Assembly (NCBI RefSeq): GCF_019925205.1 | Contig: NC_083568.1 | Coordinates: 29,076,393 to 29,140,392 of the forward strand | DNA: 64,000 nucleotides | From: Metopolophium dirhodum | Taxonomy: Eukaryota > Arthropoda > Insecta > Hemiptera > Aphididae | Direction of reading: 5' to 3' | Shown here: positions 50,626 to 63,880 of the stretch, in pieces | How positions within the stretch are numbered: the first letter of the stretch is position 1 | How the letters are laid out: every line of letters begins with the position of its first letter | Program-made: the position numbers and the translations under genes | The notes under the pieces: generated by a model | The model's database searches: none | What the model was told of the DNA's origin: nothing | The model's input: only the letters and a program-made list of their open reading frames with translations

Positions 50626-53600
50626 GATACATGGACAGTGTAGTATTAAACACAGCTTATAGATATATTATTTTAATTTTCTGATAGTTGTATGTGATTT
50701 TCCTTATGATTTTTCTCGCTTTACTTAGAATCTAAATTTTTTTGTGTCTGATACTTTTTATGAAAGAAAAAATGTTTTGATTTTTAACTTCAATATCTTT
50801 TCTGATAGGTAAGTAAATCTAGTTAGTACTTTGGGGGTCATAAGTAAAAAATTCCTAGCGACTAGGAAGTGCCAATTTTTCTTAAGAATTAAAAAAATCA
50901 GACTTCTTACACAATCCTCATTTTTGACAAAACCGATTTTTTTATTATTTTATAATTAAAAAATCTAACCTAACCATTACGTCACAAAATATTTATATGA
51001 GCTTCATAATTTAAATTTACAAAGTTCAAAAAATTTAATTATAATTGTTCAATAGAAATTATTGAAAATTGATTTGTCTTAAAATATTTGTTGAGCTCTT
51101 TGATATTCATTCAAATAAAATAAATTACAATTGTGTATCATGACAATAGTATTTGGTTACCTAATAATATAAAATTATATAATATAAAATAAATCATAAT
51201 GAATTATAAATTATAATAGTACAATAATTGTAGGTACCTATTAAACATTATTTTATTTTTAATAATTAAATAAGAATACAGATATTATTTCTACACTCAG
51301 CTAAGCAAATTTTGTTCATATAAATATTTATTGAATTTTTTTTATTCTTTAGTTTGGAAATAATATTTCAAAATTCTGTTTATATTTCTCTCTTTGACTT
51401 TCAAGAGATAAGAAAAATAAATTGAAAAAGTCTGTTTGGCGGAAAGACTACAAGTTAGATTGTCTCCCCGTTATATATCAATGGACATTTATTTGGTCAT
51501 CGGCCATTCTCGACACACGTGCATCATGGGGATTTTCTCAAAACATCTTGAACAATCTATCTTTGTCTGGATCCTGGACTTCAATTATCAATGATTTCCA
51601 GCGTATTAAAGTGAAATCCAATCGCTATCCCATTATTCCTTTCTACGACACTCGATGCCATCACAAAACCCCTGGATGTATAATAGAATATCAAATCCTT
51701 AAAACCTATCGTTTACGGGGGTTAACGTGACTTTCTGACGGGAGAAAAAATGAACTGCGTAAAACGTACTATACGCATAATATAAGGTATAATATATTTT
51801 AGATAAATATTAACCATGAGGTTCTATGTAAATTACAATAAATTAGACCTTGGTACGTCCTGTAAGTGATAGCCAATAGGTATACTCGTTATAATAATAA
51901 CGTGTATTCATTATATATAACTAATAATAATTAATAATATAATTTATAAAGCCTCTGTTTTTAATGTTAAATCATTTATAGAGTATATATATATATATAA
52001 TAATATAATAAAGTAATTTATGGCGAATATGACATCCGATCTTATCGCGCGTGGTTATATTAATAGCCATTGTTTGACCTATTATTAATGACATACAAAC
52101 TCATTGAATCCACTATTAAAATATAATCTTAAAAAGTGCTCCATATTATCTTTCTTTCTTTACATACAATTATTACGACCTCGCGTACCTTTTTTCCTTT
52201 TTAAAAAAATTATCAACGCCACACGGGACTAATACGAGCGTGTCCCATATCCGTTGCTTAATAAATATTATTTATTAGTATCTATATTTTACAAATACTT
52301 AACATTTTTTAAGAATAATTGCAGTTGAATTATGAAACAAAATGTTCACATCTCTACGATGATTTTTAAAATAAGTCATAATTCATAACTTAATAATAAT
52401 GACCTCATCGGCGTATTATCTATTTTCCAGAAAATTATGCTGATATGATATAACTTTGAATTCTTCAAAAATAATTAAAAACTGTTTTTTTTTTTAGAAA
52501 AGAGTATAGAATAATATGATAATGGCTGTTATATATTCGCACGTGGGATTTATCATTTCGCATATAATTTTTAATTTAAATACTACAGTGAAATGTGCAT
52601 GGTATATCAACTATGTAAATGGTGTTTTTAATTAGCAAATGATGGGCCCTATAGTACGATAGGCCCTTGCCACGATTCTTAACACAGATACCTTTTTACA
52701 CATTATTCGTTCCTAAAATCCCTAGGGTGAATCTATACTAGGTACACAACCAAACACACTATAGGGGGTGTAAAATTCATTAAATCCAAGCATGACATTG
52801 TAGTCCAAGTTCGACCAGGTTTATGATTCATATTCACGATTTAACTAATATAATATTATTGCAGCTCTAATTGTTAGCAGGTATATTATGTATTAGTTTT
52901 GGATTTTAGACTTAAATGACTTCATGAGTGGATATTAATTTTGCTTAGAGAATTTTTAATAAGTTTATCTACACGCATACAATATTATAAACGAAAACGA
53001 AGGCTAGGAAACGTGAAACTTTTTCTCAAAATATTTGTAAGGTGTTTAAATAATACAGACTTTAAAGCTAAACTTATGAACTCGCACGTCTGTAATAATG
53101 AACTTAAACCCATACTTTTTTTTCTTATTCTTTCAAGTTGTTTTAACTGCGGCATTTCAAAATAAAAATGTTGTAGGTACTGGAGAAATACTTATACTGT
53201 TTTAGTTTAATATCACAACTGTGGGTAGGTAGGTTAGGTTCAACCTACTTGATAAACAATCTAGAACAACAGTTTTGTGTATTAAATGGATCACATTGTA
53301 CCATTGTATACAGACTATTATACTATAAACTTTAATGACGCATTGTATTTTTGATTTTTAATTATGTAAAGAATACTGTTTTTGTTGAAAATATAAATTT
53401 TAAATGAAATATGTTTTACAATAAATTATATATTTACCTACATTTTGATTTAATTGCTGGATTATTTCTATTTTTTTTCAAAAAAATTAAAAATTATCTT
53501 CTTTTGTTTAGTTGGTTTTATCACTATTATTATGTTATTATTTAAATTTTGGAATTTTCTTAATCGTTTTATTACGAAATTCAAGATCCAAAACTATTTT

Positions 53601-54429
53601 GTGTATAAATTAAAGATAGTCTGGGTACGATTATATTATATTATACAATCTTTAATTAAATTATATTTCTGATCCAACGTCAGTTCTATTGATGAGAAAT
53701 CTTCACGTTGTAAACAATCCAGGTATCACTTTCGTAAACTTTCCACGTGGTGTTTTCGGTATTTTTATAAAATACAATTTGTTTAGTTATTCTACAATTA
53801 TTGATTGTTAAAAGTCTGTTTATTGATTTTTAAAAAATCTAGTTGGTAAAATATACCATAACTATAATTTATCATTCCATGAATGATTTTTATCTCAAAC
53901 CCATTGCATACATTTTCTCAATGTGTTATTGCTCTTCAGTATTCATTAATCATATTATTACAACTATTATCTTGCCACCTTGATACGGAATTTACTTTTA
54001 TACTAGGTGACGTATCACAAAAGTTAAACTTCAATTACAAAGTATGCTTAGTATTTTTCTTAATAATTGAGCAAACTATGACAAAAAACAGCGGGAAAAT
54101 AGGAATATATAATATATAACACCAGATTTAGACGAAATTAATTTTGTTAAAATCCGGAAAGAATTTATTTGAATGTTTCACTAAATATCTATAATGTATT
54201 TGTTAAACATGGGATGGTTATTAAAATATTCTGGCTATGTTTGAGCCATTTTTAGACATTTTAAAAGTATTTGATTTTTTTAATTAGTTCAATTATTGAT
54301 TTATATTTTTAACAATTTTGTTCTTTAGTCAAAAAGCTTGAAAATATATTATAAACCCACGCGTTTAAAAATAATACAAAAGATATTTTTATAGGTAGTT
54401 ATTTAAAAATGTTGATAGTACTTTTTTTT
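50626..54429. other. Non-coding stretch; one unsupported ORF
   Basis: A relic of the dispersed repeat family occurs at about 50700-50950. An ORF at 51406-51730 (plus) follows a pyrimidine-rich CTTTCAAG acceptor and is GC-richer than its surroundings (R-D-K-K-N-K-L-K-K-S-V-W-R-K-D-Y, ending L-R-G-L-T). Its amino-acid pattern matches no family I know and it has no clear donor, so it is not called as a gene. GGGCCCTATAGTACGATAGGCCC-like palindromy occurs near 52645. Confidence 0.45.
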
Positions 54430-54880
54430 TTAAGTGTTTGAAGTTTAATCGCGATGAAATTTGATATTTAAATACAAAATAACAATTTTAGTTATTTTGT
54501 TGTAATTTAATAAAATATATTGATTGTAGAAACTTGAAACTTTTTTCCAATGCCTACTTCCATATTATATTATTGTTTTCTACACTATAAACAATGACAT
54601 TTTCAAAATATTTATACTAATTCAAGTTTTTTTTACCGGGACCTATTTACATCATTCTACGGTACGTTAGTAATGACTATAATAAGTTGTAAACGATGTT
54701 CTTGAAAAAAATTAGTTCAACAAAACATTATAGATATACAAAACATAACTACCCTTAGATCCTTAGAAATAGATACTGATCCACCCCTCTACTTTGCCTA
54801 GAAACGTTTTTTTACATATTATACAGTAATTTATCATTCAATTCAAATTTAACACATCCATTACCCTCAAAACCTACTAA
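54430..54880 (+). repeat. Copy of the dispersed repeat family (degraded)
   Basis: TTTTAGTTATTTTGTTGTAA, AACAATGACATTTTCAAAAT and TTCAAATTTAACACATCCAT follow one another as in the 19850-20300 copy, but the CTGTACAGCAGAGCG end is lost. Non-coding. Confidence 0.55.
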
Positions 54881-56126
54881 AAACGAGTTTACTGTTTTTT
54901 TTTATCGAACTCTGTTTATTATAATGAAAACTTGATATTCACATATTATAATTAATATTAAAGAAGAAATAATTATATAATAAACAATACCTAATTATAT
55001 ACATTTTATTATATAAACTATTAAAAAAAAAAAACAAAATTACTATTGAATTATAGTAAAAACAATAATAATAGATATAAAATAAATTATATGATAGGAA
55101 ATGTGGTCATTCAACAAAGAGAATTCAAGAGATGATTAGGAATTATTAGGGCATCAAAGACTAAAGAGCACTTTTATACTCTGCAGTTAGGTTAGGATAG
55201 CATAAAAAATGATGAAATTCTGTCACCTATATATTATGTCATTGTGGTATATACTATTTTCCAGATTAGTAAACTATATTTTCGATTGATTTTCTTTTTA
55301 AGATTTTCTTTCACAAGGGTTGATTTATAATATATTTTCGAATATTATCTTCTATGTTATCTTCTATTTTTTGGATAAGTTACAACTTACAGTACTATCT
55401 TAAATTGATTGAAGATTAGTTTCATTTTGTGTATTATAAAATGCAATACTTGTTAGAGTAATATACTTACCACTTACCTATTCATATATACATATAAAAT
55501 TAATACCTACTTAATATTATGATTATTTTTTTTTTTTAAAGGTTTTTTTTCATATTAGAATATATGATTTTCTCATTCAAAATATATTATCGCTTAGTGT
55601 AGGTTATTTGTATATAATATAACAAATAGAAACTTTTTGTACACATTTACATATTTAAAAATCAAAAGTTGAAAATATATATTATCAAACTTTATTACAA
55701 AAGTATTAAAGATTGTGCGTTTATTGACCTAAATACCTGACTAAAATGTTTTATACATATCTAAGAAGTTCTCTTTTTCAATATTTAAAAATTTTAATAC
55801 ATTTTTTTAATTTCAGAAATTTAGCCAAAAATAAGTTGATTAATTTTTTTTATATAATATATAATTTAGTACCTAAGTATACTATAATGTTTTATGATAA
55901 AATAATGTTTTACAAACATATCATTATGTGTACCTTTATTTGATTAGTTATAAATATTTGTGTATTCATTTTTATTTTTAATTCTTGAAAATTATATAGC
56001 TCAATTTGTTTTGAATGAAATACATCATAAACTATTTAACTGTTTTTTATTTATACATATTTTACAAACTCAATCTGAACGAGATCACACATATTTTTCA
56101 ATTTTTCAATTATATGTAGAATATTA
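54881..56126. other. Non-coding; 3' flank of the CFAP119-like gene
   Basis: A+T-rich, no exon or bounded repeat recognised. The polyadenylation site of the minus-strand gene must lie here; candidate AATAAA words exist in such DNA by chance, so none is singled out. Confidence 0.5.
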
Positions 56127-57700
56127 TTAATTTATTTTGGGTTGAACTATTCTTGGCACAGATAGATGCCGAATTAGTGGTAAGCAAGCTAAATACTTAC
56201 TCAAAAAATGTTTAAGTATATTTTTCGTTTCTTCAATCGAATACAAATTAACGTGATCTGGAGGACACTAAAAAAATAATTTTAAACACATGACGGTCAT
56301 TAATTCAAGGTACCTAATATTGTGTACTATTAATAAATAAAAACTAAAAAGTTCTAAGATTAAAGTGTCATTTAAAAATATCAGAGTATTTTACCAAAAC
56401 TGAATGATGGATTATGAGTTCTTTAAAAAATTCATAAACCTCCTCATAGGATAGAATATCCAACGATTTATTATACTTATGCGTATAACAATAAACTCCC
56501 AATAAAGTAGACATTTTTTCGTCATTTAACTCATATTTCTTGCAGTATTTTGCTACATCAGCAAAAAGTCTAGACATAATCTTTTTCTCATTTGTTGTTT
56601 CCCATTCAAAGATATCATCTATTTAATATACAAAGAGATTATATATTATTATAATCTAATAACAGTATAAGTAGTTCTAACGCAGTGACATACCAAAAGT
56701 ATTTATTAAATCTTTGTCCGTTTTTGTAAAATTAATTCTATGGCATTGTGCTCTAGTTACGTACTGCCAATTAATAAGTTTGCCCATGAATGATTTGACG
56801 TAAGGTTTAAACGGGTGCTTGAAATTGCATAGATCGTGAAAACTGTTACTTTTTCGTAAAACTTTTGTTCCCAATATGTGCACTGTTCGTAGGTTTGGTT
56901 CGGAAACTGCTCTGTATATTTTACGAGCTGGATACTTCCAATAAGTAAGTTCATTTATTTTATTTTCGCTTAGTAGTCTTACATCGTTATCATCTTTAAC
57001 TATACTCAACCATCGACGTTCGATATTATATCTATCAGAAAATAGTGTGTACGCTGCATTAATATTTGTTTTGAAATTTAACTTAAACATACATAATATT
57101 ATATTATACAATATACATTATATTTTGACTTGGCTTTTGTTTAAGTAATAATATTGCTAATTGTTCAAGTTTAATTAATATTCCTAAATTGCATACTGGG
57201 TAATTTATACATGTAATAACTAATATGTAACTTAGATGATAGATCATACCTATGATTAAAACAGATTATTTAATGAAACAATATACAATATGTACAACCA
57301 TATAAATATAGGTACTTAAAACAAAAATATGTATATTAACTAATAACTACCTACCTATATTGTTATTTGAATGGCATATATTTATTATGTGTATACTTTA
57401 TACCCATTACCCGTGTATAGCCTATACAACCAACTGGTTTACATCACTGAAAATTACTGAACAAAATCGGGGTCTTAGTAATATAGAACTCTAAGAAGGT
57501 AGTATGAGTACATTTTTTAATGAGTATTAAAATGGCACCGAAGTGTACCTGGAAAGTTGTTGTATGTTGTCCAGAAACAATTGTTCGTTAAATCGATTAA
57601 TGTTGTCCCGCAGAAAAATTGAAAGAATTCGATTCTTTTTAGAACTTTCTTTGTCGATAGTTTTGTCTTTCGGTGTAAACTCATTGTCTGAATCCATCAT
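56127..57700 (-). CDS. CFAP119/CCDC189-like axonemal protein, 5 exons (model)
   Basis: Predicted cilia/flagella-associated protein; in an insect its likely site is the sperm axoneme. Proposed exons (minus): 57549-57700, 57458-57488, 56694-57081, 56395-56618, 56127-56267, total 311 aa. The last three join cleanly (G|AT and phase 0 junctions at consensus GTATGT and GTAAAA donors) and end at TAA 56127-56129. The first exon starts M-M-D-S-D-N-E-F and ends AG|GTACAC; the 31-nt exon linking it to the third is the only phase-compatible link found and is weak. Recognition rests on the last two exons: a helical region with D-E-K-M-S-T-L-L-G-V, E-E-V-Y-E-F-F-K-E-L, H-H-S-V-L, then C-P-P-D-H-V-N-L-Y-S and I-L-K-H-F-L. 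These follow the CFAP119 pattern (FF..LL.HSV..PP..V.LFS...). The first half is not recognised. Length is close to the roughly 340 residues of the vertebrate protein. Confidence 0.6.
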
Positions 57701-59099
57701 TTTTAAAAGTTACCACTTTCATGCTACAACTAGAGAATATTTTATTTGCAACTGTACGTTGTTGAAATCACATGTGTTTCGTCGAGAGTTATTAAAAAAT
57801 AAAACTATAGTATTTTGGCCAGTACAGTGGTAAGATTAAAAATATGACATTGAAAACTAATTAACATTTAGAATTTTGTGGGTCAGTTACGTACTGTATG
57901 TTTGTTAAGTAGGAAGCATTATAAATTATGTCCACTACTTACTGTATTTTACAACGTAATCCACTTTGGCTGTTTTATTAGGTTCTATATGCGTTGTGAT
58001 GGTCTAAATGAGAGATATGCAGTAGTATTTAGGTACTTTTGAGATTTCATGATATTTTATTCGTTAATTGTTAGTGTATCTGTTGGGACGGTACGTAATA
58101 GAAAGCGCAGAAAAAATGAATACATTTAAAGCAAGCGGAGCTTCAACTTTTAACCGAAATCTGCTCAAATTAGAATGTAACGTGTATTGACTACTGATTT
58201 TAAATTATCAATTCAAATTGAATATCATAACTAGCATTCGTGGAGATGAGGGTAGAAAATCAGTATTCTGTCTAGATTTTTTTGAATTAATGTATTATAG
58301 ATATTAATTTGAATAAAATACAATTTATTAAGCCTATGGTTAATTTAACTCTGCAGTAAAATTAATTATGAGATAGGTATGATTTAAAATGTTATAAGTA
58401 TCTAATTGTATAAACGCGAATAGGATTTTTGTAAAAAAAAATACCCAATATTTTCAAACTTATGGACGTTCAATGAAAAAACCAATCTAGTTAACTTGTT
58501 AAGCTTTGCAGTAAACTTTGAGGGGACAAGAATATAACCTTCCCCCTCTTGTTTATTTATACGCAATGTGCCCAGGAAAGTTAGGTCATCATTAAGCCTC
58601 TCACAACTTTACTTGCTGTGGTTAAAACATACCAAAAGACAAAGCATGTTGAGATTTAAAGCTTAAAATAATAATTATTATTATATATTTGAAAATTGAC
58701 AGTGACAATAAATACTAAGTTATTTATGAAATATTGAAATTACAGAGATTAAGCTAAGATTTTCATATTATATTTTTATTGTTATAAAATATGAATACAA
58801 ATTTGGAAATGAGCACTTATAGGTACTTTTAAACGTTTCGAATATTCATTTTTTTTTTAAATCTTTTAAAAAAAACTATCAAATTAGGAACTTGAAATAT
58901 TAATAAAATCTTGTAGTTTAATGTTAAAATGAAGGATAAGTTATATGGACAGTCATGATATTTTAGTTTTAGTCATTTACTGTAAATATACCATTTTAAC
59001 ACTTATAACAATACACGAATATTAATTTAATATTTTTATAGAACTGTACATACGCTGTAAAATATCAACTATTAAGCTTAACAATTGGTAAAATCTATT
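57701..59099. other. 5' flank of the CFAP119-like gene and intergenic DNA
   Basis: No further exon supported. The region directly upstream of 57700 must include the promoter of the minus-strand gene but shows no GC-rich block or clear TATA box, unlike the other promoter-like regions in the window. Confidence 0.45.
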
Positions 59100-59351
59100 T
59101 ATTTTTGTTTTTTTTTTTATTAGGTTAAGGGCTTCGACTACTAGGTCATTATCCTGTGGTACTGTAGGGGAGGGTACTGTAGATTAGTTTACACGTGTGT
59201 GTTTGTTTTGGCAGAATTTTTAATTTGGGCACCCGTAGGTATCTGCCATGCCCGGGTGGGCATCCCCTTGTTCTCCGGACACCGTGACTTGCCCGAAGTA
59301 AAATGCTGTCCGCGACCGAGGTATCGAACTCGGGTCGGCGACTCCGTCCCC
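59100..59351 (-). mobile_element. tRNA-type SINE with A-rich tail and target-site duplication
   Basis: On the minus strand it starts GGGGACGGAGTCGCC, carries a B-box-like CCGAGTTCGATACCTCGG, then CATTTTACTTCGGGCAAGTC and GGTGTCCGGAGAACAAGG, and ends CTTAACCTAATAAAAAAAAA. TAAAATCTATT flanks both sides (59089-59099 and 59352-59362), as expected for LINE-driven retroposition. An A box is not apparent before the B box, so the copy is probably 5'-truncated. Its G+C content is far above its surroundings. Confidence 0.82.
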
Positions 59352-60867
59352 TAAAATCTATTATTGGGATAAAATTCTATGTCAAATCTGTATAGTTTTC
59401 TAGTTCGTCTATAAAAATCTAATGTCAGTAGTGTCATTTAAAATTAGATGGTCATCTAAACAAAAGATAATAATATTTATTCGAAATAAGTTAGGTATAT
59501 TTCATTAAATTTGATGTAGAGTTTTAAGTATTTAAAAAAAATAAATATATTTATAGTGTTATATAGCTAAAGTTCAACTGTCATGACAAAATTAATCAAT
59601 GATCGAAACTGTAGTTTTTTTATTATAGAAGTAGAGAAATATTAGATGCGAATCGCGTAAAATGGCAGAGGTTGGTCCTTTAACTGACATTTCAATAGAT
59701 ATATTCATGAATTCATAAAAAGTAGAAACCATTCGGCTTTTGGGACTTACAACTTGAACCATATATGTTGTTTTTAGAAAGTAGTTTATTTTCTTCACAA
59801 AATTTGTTGTTTTTAAAGTAATTTTGTAATGCATAAAGAAAAAACACTTTTACAAAATATATTTAATGTATAATGTATATTATCATGTACGTATGATTAT
59901 ATACATGTCATGTAGTTAGGATTGTTATTATTTTAAGTTTAAACTTGTTGAAATTTATTCTTTTTATAGTCAAGTATCTTAGTGAGGACGGTGTTCTTAT
60001 TTAAATGTTAATATGGTTCAAATATAATTGTAATTGTATCGTATACAATTTTAAGTGCATGTATTTTGTATATTTAATTAGTACTCGTGGAATATCATTT
60101 ATACTATTTTATAGTATATAATTACTAAAACTGTATCAGTTATATGAATACAAAACAAATGTCAGTTACTTCTGTAATGTTTTAAGATTGGGAGCATGTA
60201 CTACATTTAAATGTATGAGTTTAGACTTAAGTCGAGTTCAAAGAAATATATAACGTTAAATATCGAGTATACGTATATAAGCACTCGTACTTGTACTACA
60301 TAAGATAAAACTAATTAATTCTTCAATTTCATTGTACCTAACCAAGTTTTTACTCACGTTGTGTTTAATTTAAATACAGTTGCGTACATTGCATCATAAT
60401 TATTGGGTGACAGCAGAAGTTCTCTGTCATAACTTTTCATGTATTTCGTAGGATTTTGTATGCCTAATTCGGCCGTAAATATTATTATTCACATCTAGAA
60501 ATATTCAAATATTTGTTTGATCAATATTAATACTATACCTATAGCTTATAATACGTAATATACTGTAGATAATTTCATGTTAGATTCTAAATTAAAATGT
60601 TTAGAGATTTTAGTAATTAGGTACCTACTAATTATACATAGAATTATTTAAATTACCTATGACTTATTAGGTAGTACCTATATTGAAAAAGTTGATAATA
60701 AATAATAATAGGTGTGATCGTTTAATAATTTGATTAGAACAAATTATTTTTTATTGTTCTCTTCATTGGTTGGGAAATTATAACTTATTTTAAACGAGAT
60801 TACCTAATAATAATTTTCGTCTGAAACGTGACTGCAGCATTTTTCAACATCACAATAAATCTAGTAT
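59352..60867. other. Non-coding intergenic stretch
   Basis: A+T-rich, no supported gene or bounded repeat. A short ORF at 59592-59834 on the minus strand has no splice or promoter support. Confidence 0.5.
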
Positions 60868-61101
60868 TTAGTGTTGATATTTGGTGCTCAGTTTAAATGG
60901 TTCATATTGGCACGTCGAAATCATCATATTTATTGTAAGTTGTAACCCTGCAGAAGAATCAAACACTGCAGTCTTCACAATTAAAATTAATCGAAAAACT
61001 ATATTGCTATAATTTGACCTACAGTTCAGAGGTGCGAATAATAATTTCAATGCTAAAATTATGCCAATATTATCCGATGTCGTAGGTAGTGTCGTACGCA
61101 T
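60868..61101 (-). CDS. Possible small ORF or first exon downstream of a GC-rich block
   Basis: ATG at 61101 opens 77 codons (M-R-T-T-L-P-T-T-S-D-N-I-G-I-I-L-A-L, ending L-S-T-K-Y-Q-H) directly downstream, on the minus strand, of the GC-rich block at 61130-62120. Part of the ORF could end earlier at a consensus donor, AACT|GTAGGTC, near 61022. No signal peptide or known domain. It could be the first coding exon of a minus-strand gene or chance. Confidence 0.22.
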   Translation of the reverse strand: MRTTLPTTSDNIGIILALKLLFAPLNCRSNYSNIVFRLILIVKTAVFDSSAGLQLTINMMISTCQYEPFKLSTKYQH

Positions 61102-61129
61102 CCGTTATGCTATACAATATAACAAAATC

Positions 61130-62120
61130 TCGGATCTCGTCGGTGGAAAAAAAACCGTCAAACAGCCAACGTTTCAATTTTAGACGGCAAAATCGGCGGC
61201 TGATAGTCACGCGATGATTTGCGGATAAAGAACACGGGCGCGTCTCACGGAGTGCGGTGGTGCAAATTCGGGGAGTAGGGGGGGGGGAGAAAAAAAGGTC
61301 AGACTGTACCCCGCGACGACTGCCGCAAGGTGAAGTGGATGAATATGATATTATTATTATATATACGTATAATAATGGTGGTAGGCTGCAGTCGACGATT
61401 AATCAATCTCATTGAGAGCTGACAACTTTTGGCCTGGGCGAGAGACCACGGTGGACTCGCGGGGTGGCGAGTGACTGTGGCGCGCGCGTGATACGGGTGG
61501 CGCGTAAGGGCCGTGGGGGACGTCCAGGGAGGGATGGGTGGAGGTCGTTGGCTGACAACACTTTTAAAACCACATGAAATATGTTTTTGATTAAAACGTG
61601 TATATACACACGCTGTGTGTACATATATATATATATATATATATAGTGTTGCCGTGGCGAGCCAGAGCTTTTATCCGTTCGCTCATCGCATAATAATAAC
61701 AATATAATATAACGCTATTATATTCACCTCACCCTGCGACTTTTGCTATAATATACGGTTCTCGGATAATAATTATTATTAGAGGGAAATTTTTGTTCGA
61801 TTCGGTGACATCAAGAACAACGCGGACCCGCGTGTTTATTAGCGTCATAAAGTGTTTTTCTGACACAACGTGCGACAATAGAGCTTTTTTTTTCTTTCAG
61901 AGGCTGACAGGCGCGTACATCGAAATAATATATGTACTCAGCTATGGTCGTGGTCACAAACCCACACTGCACTCACCCTAGCTGCGGACCGACCATTCCA
62001 GCACAAATGGGTGTCGGCTGGTACTGCAGCGGAGTAATATTATATTTCCCACGTCCCGTTCCGGTTTTATAGTGCGAATTTGGTAAAACACTACTCGGCC
62101 AGTGTGTGTTGTGTGGGCCA
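61130..62120. promoter_or_regulatory. GC/CpG-rich promoter-like block
   Basis: Dense CpG and high G+C (GGCAAAATCGGCGGC, GGGCGCGTCTCACGG, GTGGCGCGCGCGTGATACGG), broken by a (TA)n microsatellite at 61623-61645. It could be a bidirectional promoter. A strong pyrimidine tract and CTTTCAG acceptor end at 61900 on the plus strand. Long GC-rich ORFs here (for example 61409-61702, minus) are ordinary for such composition and show no motif. Confidence 0.4.
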
Positions 62121-63479
62121 AACAATGTCGATGGTGTATACGCATGGCTGTGAAAATAAACAGTCATATTATTATAATATAACAATGTAGTAGTACTGAA
62201 ATATCTGTAGGCATTTTATTAAAAGAGAGGACATAGTATTATGAAGTTTTATAATGAGTAAAATGTATTCAATTTTGTAGGTACAATATTATTCGTACCC
62301 ACCTAGTCTAATAGATTCTTGCCGATAAAGCGAACAATTTTGTTTAAGTACCAACATTTAACTATCCAATTTACCGTTATTTAAAATTACTATAATTTTT
62401 TGAATATTAAAAGTCGTTGTCGTTGAAAGTAGAAAAGGTCCATATAGATCCACTCTGATGAGAAACTTCGGAAATGTTGTTATGTGTACGGTGTGTTGGT
62501 GACCTACCTACAGGACATATTATACAATAATCAGTAATCAGTAATCACCAATCAATAACATTCTATCTCGCGGTGTATTCAATTTGAATTAGACGATAAA
62601 TGTGTATAAAGTGATAGCCATACTAGTCATAGTGACATTCGAAATACACAATCGATGATCATTCGTTAAATTGTCATATTATGTAATATAAGATTTCATT
62701 TCCTTTAAAAAATAGTTTATTTTGTTTGATTATGGCTGCATAATATAAATCGATCCAACAATAGAATCGGAGCCATGATATAGAATATTATACTTTAGTA
62801 TGAATAGAGTATAATGATGGCATACTATTATGTACGTATACAGTAACTATCGTACTATTATTGTTGTGTAATTATATTTCTACATTAGATTAGGTGATAA
62901 ATCAATATCTTTATATCATAGGTACCTTGAATGAATATTAAAAACTTGATTGAACACTGCATACCGATGTGGCTATATTTTTTAGATCTCGTGTATTAGG
63001 TTCTAAAAATGAATCGTTAATATTTTACGCTTTCGAAATAAACTGTATTCATAATAAACAATAATGCATTATACAATTGGTTTTATAAATAAAATTTCTA
63101 CCACCTTTGAGCAAAGCTCATGGTGGTAATCGGCTACCACTGAGTTCAATAATACAATTGTTGGTTTAAATAAAAGAGAAAAAATAGAATGTGTTGGAGA
63201 TACAGTTTTATTGATTCCTGAAATGAAATAATAATAATAATAATAATAATAATGAATAAGTATAATGAGTACCTGCCTCAAGTGTATTTATTATATTATA
63301 TAAAATAAATTAGTTTAATTACAAAATCAACTAAGCTTTTTGAGTAAATATATTTTTTGAACCAAGATCCTAACCTAACCCAGATTCCTGGTCTTTTAGT
63401 ACTTATACACTTTTTATAGTTTATAGTTGGATACAGCGTATGAAAATACATACATTTCTATATGTTTTTCGAAAATGCT
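62121..63479. other. Non-coding stretch with microsatellite
   Basis: Nothing gene-like recognised. An (ATA/AAT)n microsatellite occupies about 63228-63253. Confidence 0.5.
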
Positions 63480-63880
63480 GAGTAAATGTAGTTGCGGTGG
63501 TGACTGGTGGCGGTAGTGGTGGTGGGGGTGGCCGACGAATGTATGGATAGGATAGGTATGCGTATTCATTTTTTACGTATACAGCGCTGACTGCTGCTGA
63601 CCGATAAATCAACTTAACGGGCCATCAGACTTTTGTCAAAACGTCCGCCAGTAGTTTTGATAAGAATTCGCAGAGGAGAAAATAAGTTTGCCGTGTTTAT
63701 TAAACGTACACGCGCCCGCGGTGTATTTCTCGCAAAATGGCGTCGGATTATACGCCTCACTAGGCCCGAGACCAATTTGTAAAACGTCTGGCGCCGGTAA
63801 AAGTTATTATTCGTCTTGTGTTTGGGAGGAGTTGGGGGGGGGGGGGGGTGACTTTTATCTTGTCCGAAGTAGCTACAAAT
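63480..63880. promoter_or_regulatory. GC-richer block with G-runs at the right edge
   Basis: GGTGGCGGTAGTGGTGGTGG (about 63507), CpG-rich ACACGCGCCCGCGGTG (about 63709) and a run of 15 G (63834-63848) make this promoter-like. No exon could be assigned before the window ends. Confidence 0.3.

Noticed and set aside
51422..51730. Plus-strand ORF, GC-richer than its surroundings, after a pyrimidine tract
   Set aside because: The start is TTG, no donor fits, and the sequence fits no known family; kept only as a note within the non-coding stretch.
59300..59351. tRNA gene suggested by a B-box
   Set aside because: No acceptor stem, A box or anticodon arm; poly-A tail and TSD show it is a SINE.
61409..61702. 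97-codon ORF on the minus strand in a GC-rich block
   Set aside because: Proline/arginine-rich reading of a promoter-like, CpG-dense region with a (TA)n repeat translated as Y-I-Y-I; no domain, splice support or codon bias.
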